64,000 nucleotides of DNA from Histidinibacterium lentulum. Lineage in GTDB: Bacteria; Pseudomonadota; Alphaproteobacteria; Rhodobacterales; Rhodobacteraceae. Positions 59,843 to 64,000 of this stretch are shown piece after piece. Location: contig NZ_ML119081.1 in the NCBI RefSeq assembly GCF_003789055.1, positions 1-64,000 on the forward strand, read 5' to 3'. The position numbers were made by a program, and so were the translations under genes. Position 1 is the stretch's first letter, and the number at the start of each line of letters is the position of its first letter. Under the pieces are notes generated by a model that was not told the DNA's origin, ran no database searches, and worked only from the letters and a program-made list of their open reading frames with translations.

Positions 59843-60000
59843 GGCTCGATTCCTCTTCCATTACGCTTGGTCACGCGAGCGCAGCGCATAGGCGGCAACC
59901 GGGCTGATGGGGTCAGCTGGCCAGCAGGTTGTCTGTTTGCGCCATGGCCATCGTTACCATGAAGTTCTCCGCGAACAACCCGACGATGTGCAGTTGTTGG

Positions 60001-62490
60001 CTACAGGTCCAGATGCTCGAGACTGATACCGCGCTGCTCCGCACTGGCTCGGACGGCAGCGCGGATACTCTCGTTTCTCGAGAGCAGACGCCGGAAGCGG
60101 GCCTCGTCCAGAACCAACAACGTCGAGTGGCTGATCGCGGTGACCTGCGTCCGGCGCGTCTGACGGCTCAGGAGAGAGAGCTGCCCGAACATGTCGCCAC
60201 GGCCCAGCCGGCTCTTCTGCCCTGCGGTTTCTACCTCTACCGCCCCCGAGGCAATGAAACAAACCTCCCGCGGCGTTTCGCCCTTGCGCATGAGCACCTC
60301 GCCCGGTTGGACATACCTGGCCTTCAGCGATCCTGCCAGACGTTCGCGCTGCTTGTCGTCCATTCCCGAGAATAGTGGAAACTGGCGGACCAACTCGGCC
60401 TTTTGAACTGCAAGGTCGAGTGCCGGACGGGCCTCGACGCGCAATCGCTTCGCGGCTAGCTCCTGCTTCAGGGTGGTATGCAGTTCCTTGCCAATCAGCC
60501 CGTCGGCGAAGAGAATATCGTATTCCTGTTCCTCGAGCCGAAGCGAGGTTCGACGCAGGAAGCGTCGCTCGATTTCCTCTGCGTAACCTGGGTATTGCAG
60601 CCGAAGACCGTCGAGTGCGGTCTGTGTTTCCTCCTCGCGTCGGCCGAGAATCTCGTGCAGCAGGTCCGCGACGCGCCGTCCATGGATGCGCCGGATCTTG
60701 CCGTCGATGTAGCTGTGCAGATCGCGCAGCGTCAGGCGCTGGTTGAGAAGGATCTCGAATCGGTCCGCCGTCATGCGTGCCAACGGGCCGGAGAGGTGAA
60801 GCCGGTTGTGAAGCCTGGTCGCCAGTCTGTACCAGCCCCCTTGGGCGAGACTCATCCGGCCGGTGCTGCGGTAGGCGTCCCGTCCACCATTGCGGGTGCG
60901 CTCGATCAGCCGGTCCGCGTCCGACAGCATGCGTTCCGCAAGACGGGCCGAGATCTGCCGCTCCTTGAAGGCGTCGAGGATCATGTCCCGTTCGCGGCCA
61001 GCCAGCGCCACGAGGCCGAGCGTGATCCGATCCCGATCCGGGATTTCGTCCGACGCGGCCTGCATCGCAGAATCGAGACGCTCGGCGAAGCGCTTCGCTT
61101 CCGAGCGGACGATGTCACGGGTCAGTTCGTGCCGGTTCGCCGTGTTGGCCACAACTTCGCGGACGTTCTCGAGCGCGACGGCGATCACCTGGTTCGACAA
61201 GGCGCGATCGAGTGGCGCAAGTTTGGCAAGGCCAAGCAGCGAGACGATCCATCGCAGCGTCGTGCCCTGCACCAGCAGCGTGAACAGGGTGAACCCGGTC
61301 GCGAGTATGCCGACTTCCCGCTTGATGTCGGGGGGGACGCGGATGTTCTCGGTCACGGCCAAAGCCAGCGCAAGGGTGACGGCGCCGCGCAAGCCGCCCC
61401 AGAGGATCGCGATGCGGTAAGGGCCGTCCACCCGCGGCGAGAGCCGCAGCGAGGTCAGCAGGGGAAGCACGATGTAGAGCATGAACAATCGCGCCGCCGT
61501 CGCGGCCAGGATCACGACGCCGATCAGGTAGATGTCGTTGATCTCGATGTCGCCGAGCAGTCGCGGCACCAGAAGGGCGGCCAGAAGGAAGATGAGCGCT
61601 CCCGCCCAATGAGCCAGCACCTCCCAGATCTCGCGCAAATTTTCGAGATTGGCGGGAGAGAGCCGCCCCGGCGCCATATGGTTTAAAGTCATGCCCGCCA
61701 TCACCACAGCGATCACGCCGGAGACGCCGAGGCCCTGATCCGCGACGAGGTAGGTCACATACGGGAGCGCCACGCTCAGCGAGATCTGCGCGAGCGGAAA
61801 GCGCTCAAGCCATGCGAGAACCGGCATCCAGAGGCGGGCGAGGAACCACCCGGTCCCGAGACCGCCGAGGATCAGGAGCGGAAAATCCACGAGTGCGTCG
61901 CGAGCCGTCGGGTTCGGCACGCCCAGCATCACGAAGGTCAGGAAGAACCCGAAGAGAGCGATGGCGGCCGCGTCGTTGAGAAGGCTCTCGCCCTCGACGA
62001 TCCGGCTCAGCCGCTGGGGCGCGGCGACATTGCGGAAGATAGAGACGACCGCGGAAGGGTCGGTGGTAGCCACGATCGCCCCGAGCATCAGGCAGGCGAC
62101 CAGCGGCAGGGTCGTGAAGGGCGTGAGCGCGAAGCCGATGGCGAAGGTCGCCACGACGACGGCAAGCACCGCCATGACGAGGATCGGCACCCAGTCATCG
62201 GCCATGCGCCTGAGGTTCAGACCCAGGGCAACCTGGAAGAGCAGCGTCGGCAGAAGCACATAGAGGAAGACGCTCGCCCGTATGCGGAATCCGAACGCCT
62301 CGATTTCGGGCGGCAGCTCGACGATGTCGCGGCCGTTCTCGATCAGGAACACGGCGCCGGTGCCGATCAAGACGCCGATGATGGCAAGCACCACCGTATA
62401 GGGCAGCCGAGTACGGTCGGCCAAAGGCTCGCTCAGGGAAATGACGATGAAGAGCGCGGCAACGATGCCGACGAGCGAGATGACATCCAT
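60001..62490 (-). CDS. CPA1-type Na+/H+ antiporter with cyclic-nucleotide-binding domain
   Basis: An 829-residue protein. The N-terminal about 410 residues hold about 12 membrane helices of a CPA1 exchanger, including TTDPSAVVSIFRNV (about 140-155) and VEGESLLNDAAAIALF (about 165-180). A long helical cytosolic part follows, and the C-terminal about 130 residues form a cNMP-binding domain (GSLKARYVQPGEVLMRKGET, then MFGQLSLLSRQTRR). It probably exports Na+ or K+ under regulation. No partner gene is visible here. Confidence 0.9.
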   Translation of the reverse strand: MDVISLVGIVAALFIVISLSEPLADRTRLPYTVVLAIIGVLIGTGAVFLIENGRDIVELPPEIEAFGFRIRASVFLYVLLPTLLFQVALGLNLRRMADDWVPILVMAVLAVVVATFAIGFALTPFTTLPLVACLMLGAIVATTDPSAVVSIFRNVAAPQRLSRIVEGESLLNDAAAIALFGFFLTFVMLGVPNPTARDALVDFPLLILGGLGTGWFLARLWMPVLAWLERFPLAQISLSVALPYVTYLVADQGLGVSGVIAVVMAGMTLNHMAPGRLSPANLENLREIWEVLAHWAGALIFLLAALLVPRLLGDIEINDIYLIGVVILAATAARLFMLYIVLPLLTSLRLSPRVDGPYRIAILWGGLRGAVTLALALAVTENIRVPPDIKREVGILATGFTLFTLLVQGTTLRWIVSLLGLAKLAPLDRALSNQVIAVALENVREVVANTANRHELTRDIVRSEAKRFAERLDSAMQAASDEIPDRDRITLGLVALAGRERDMILDAFKERQISARLAERMLSDADRLIERTRNGGRDAYRSTGRMSLAQGGWYRLATRLHNRLHLSGPLARMTADRFEILLNQRLTLRDLHSYIDGKIRRIHGRRVADLLHEILGRREEETQTALDGLRLQYPGYAEEIERRFLRRTSLRLEEQEYDILFADGLIGKELHTTLKQELAAKRLRVEARPALDLAVQKAELVRQFPLFSGMDDKQRERLAGSLKARYVQPGEVLMRKGETPREVCFIASGAVEVETAGQKSRLGRGDMFGQLSLLSRQTRRTQVTAISHSTLLVLDEARFRRLLSRNESIRAAVRASAEQRGISLEHLDL

Positions 62491-62843
62491 GACATGGCCG
62501 GAGACCGCCAGTGCGGCTCTGATAGGTTGGAACCCGGGAGAACTCTCTTGCTAATGGGGTTTGCGGCCCCGCTCGTCAATCCTCGGCATGTGCTGCTCTC
62601 GCTGCAAGGCTTTGATCTGGCGTGTCAAAGGCACCTTTGCTGAGTCTCGGTCCGACCTGTCCGGCGAACGAGGCACCCGGTCGTGTGAAGGACGAGCAGC
62701 ACTCCGTGAACCGCGCTGCGTGGACGCGGGGACGCCGGTGTGGTCCGACGCCGTCGTCTCACGGCGGTTTCGGGTTCTCCTGTCGGGGCTTTGGTGTCAT
62801 ATTCTTAAGGACTTGCCCCCCAATCAGAGAAACCGCCATCTCG
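62491..62843. other. Divergent intergenic region
   Basis: About 350 bp between the antiporter and the universal stress protein gene, which diverge. Several short frames exist but none looks coding. Promoters of both genes should lie here; none could be fixed from sequence alone. Confidence 0.4.
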
Positions 62844-63698
62844 ATGCTGACTTCGATCCTCGCCGCCTCAGACCTGTCCTCCCGTTCGAAGCCGGCAGTT
62901 CAGCGGGCTGTTCAGCTTGCCGAAGAAGCTGGGGCGAAGCTCTGCGTATTGCACGTGGTCGAAGACGATCTGCTCGAGACCCGAATGCGTGACGAAATGC
63001 GCAGCGCCGAGGAGGCGTTGACGAAGCAACTCGATGGCTTCGGCCTTTCTCGCGGTGACGAGGTCGTGATTGCGACCGGTCATGCGTTCCATGTCATTGG
63101 TGAGACAGCGCGGGAACATTCCGCCGATCTGATCGTCATGGGCGCGCATCGCAGGCAATTCCTGCGCGATGTTTTCGTGGGAACCACGATCGAGCGGGTC
63201 ACCCGTACGGCTGGCCTTCCGGTTCTCATGGCGAATTCGAAGGCGGGCGAGCGGTGGCGCAAGGTATTCATCGCAACCGACATGTCCGAGACATCAGGGC
63301 ATGCGGCGCGCATTGCAAAATCGATTGGCTTGCTGGACGGCGCCGAAGTGACTTTCGTCCATGCCTACGCGCCGATCACGCGGCAGATGATGACCTATGC
63401 CGGCATCCCTGTAGAGCGGGTCCAAGAGGAAGCCGAGCGAGAGTTCGAGTCCACCCGGCGAGAAGTGGCGCATTTCATTCAGAGCCTTGAGATGGATGGA
63501 CTGACCTATCACGCTCGGATCATCGAGGGGATTGGCGCTGAAGCCATTGCAGGGTTGGTGGGTCAGGCCAAACCCGATCTTCTGGTGATTGGAACGCGCG
63601 GGCTTTCCGGCGTGAAGCGCCTTTTCCTTGGAAGCGTTGCCCAGGAGCTCATGAGCAGTCTCGAGATAGACGTTCTCGCGGTGCCACCGCCAGTGTAG
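62844..63698 (+). CDS. Tandem universal stress protein
   Basis: A 284-residue protein with two UspA domains. The first has IVMGAHRRQFLRDVFVGTTI (about 98-117), the second the ATP-binding loop IGTRGLSGVKRLFLGSVAQE (about 250-269). Such tandem USPs act in stress survival. The ATG at 62844 gives the standard UspA start (LTSILAASDLSSRS); the frame open from 62622 adds an unlikely N-terminus. Confidence 0.85.
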   Translation: MLTSILAASDLSSRSKPAVQRAVQLAEEAGAKLCVLHVVEDDLLETRMRDEMRSAEEALTKQLDGFGLSRGDEVVIATGHAFHVIGETAREHSADLIVMGAHRRQFLRDVFVGTTIERVTRTAGLPVLMANSKAGERWRKVFIATDMSETSGHAARIAKSIGLLDGAEVTFVHAYAPITRQMMTYAGIPVERVQEEAEREFESTRREVAHFIQSLEMDGLTYHARIIEGIGAEAIAGLVGQAKPDLLVIGTRGLSGVKRLFLGSVAQELMSSLEIDVLAVPPPV

Positions 63699-63784
63699 GC
63701 GGAACGTGCAGCTGAGGCGCAGACAGCCATGGGTTGTCCCGCAATCACGAGCGCATGAACTTGGCAGACCTTGAAAGGACCGCG

Positions 63785-64000
63785 CTAGATCCAGCTACGA
63801 CCGACCAGAAGTCGCTCGTAGTCCGGGTTGAGCACTTCCCTTTGGTCGCGGGGATGCGGCATTGCGTGGGGTGACATCCTGGGATGCGTCGGATCACGCT
63901 TCTTCTCCCGCGGATGAGGTCTTGAGCCAAGCTGCTCGCGGGGGTGGGGTCGGTGCGCAACCGGAATCCCGAGGATGCATTCTGTTCTCGTCCACCTCGC
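63785..64000 (-). CDS. Possible 3' end of a gene leaving the window
   Basis: A minus-strand frame open to the window edge ends at the TAG at 63785-63787 with a basic, His/Pro/Arg-rich tail (HPRMSPHAMPHPRDQREV, then NPDYERLLVGRSWI). The repeated PHPR words may mean low complexity rather than coding sequence. No start is visible. The 63699-64000 stretch otherwise holds nothing supportable. Confidence 0.25.
   Translation of the reverse strand, partial: ARWTRTECILGIPVAHRPHPREQLGSRPHPREKKRDPTHPRMSPHAMPHPRDQREVLNPDYERLLVGRSWI

Noticed and set aside
63745-63960. 71-residue minus-strand frame at the right end
   Set aside because: Composition is Ser/Arg/Thr-rich without pattern; another minus frame in the same place looks slightly better, and neither is convincing.
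1-64000. tRNA or rRNA genes as integration targets
   Set aside because: No cloverleaf-like or rRNA-like sequence was recognised by eye on either strand; a tRNA search program would be needed to exclude weak cases.

Overview
The window is GC-rich DNA (mostly low-to-mid 60s % GC) whose proteins look alphaproteobacterial, most likely Rhodobacterales. The evidence is GTA-type tail-tip genes (DUF2460, DUF2163, NlpC/P60, TIM-barrel baseplate protein), a serine recombinase/DUF2924 integration module, and short overlapping ATGA-coupled genes. No rRNA, tRNA or CRISPR array was seen.

Region 1 (1-10.5 kb, minus strand) is a defence island. A single tightly coupled operon runs right to left: a BrxR/CapW-like WYL repressor, an ankyrin-repeat protein fused to a sigma-70 factor, a MORC/MutL-type GHKL ATPase, a Z1-domain superfamily II helicase, a DUF4420 PD-(D/E)XK nuclease, an AIPR abortive-infection protein, and the 5' stub of a DUF2971-like gene cut off by the end of an IS66-family element. 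The GHKL-Z1-nuclease-AIPR core matches the predicted restriction-like operons linked to MORC ATPases. Here no DNA methyltransferase is in the operon, and a dedicated sigma factor and a WYL repressor sit at its head. This is the best candidate for an under-described system.

Region 2 (about 10.8-59.65 kb) is an apparently intact siphovirus-type prophage. From left to right it holds: a serine recombinase module (minus); a CI-like S24 repressor facing an early operon; a DNA recombination/replication block (Sak4-like ATPase, SSB-like protein, DUF6511, HNH, Cas4/lambda-exo-like nuclease, RecD-like helicase, Toprim/VapE primase-helicase); a large antisense NACHT-like ATPase with a C-terminal nuclease (a prophage-carried defence candidate); a 300-bp cluster of about 11 GTCCCAACC-type repeats; a RuvC-like resolvase; a small membrane-protein cassette; two DNA methyltransferases; a possible late-promoter region; terminase, gpW, portal, ClpP-like protease, decoration and major capsid genes; tail genes including a tail chaperone with an A AAA AAC slippery site and a well-formed -1 extension; tape measure; GTA-like tail tip; fibre; four tandem hairpins; and a lysis cassette (M15 endolysin, Rz/Rz1-like pair). 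Cargo genes with unlike base composition or orientation interrupt the structural block (GGCT-like gene, DapA-like gene, SAM methyltransferase).

Region 3 (59.6-64 kb) is probably host chromosome: an acyl carrier protein gene whose 3' end overlaps Rz1, a CPA1-type Na+/H+ antiporter with a cyclic-nucleotide-binding domain, and a tandem universal stress protein.

Three intergenic stretches in the early half of the prophage (15.5, 29.6-29.9 and 32.1-32.4 kb) each carry their own family of clustered short inverted motifs that no gene explains.
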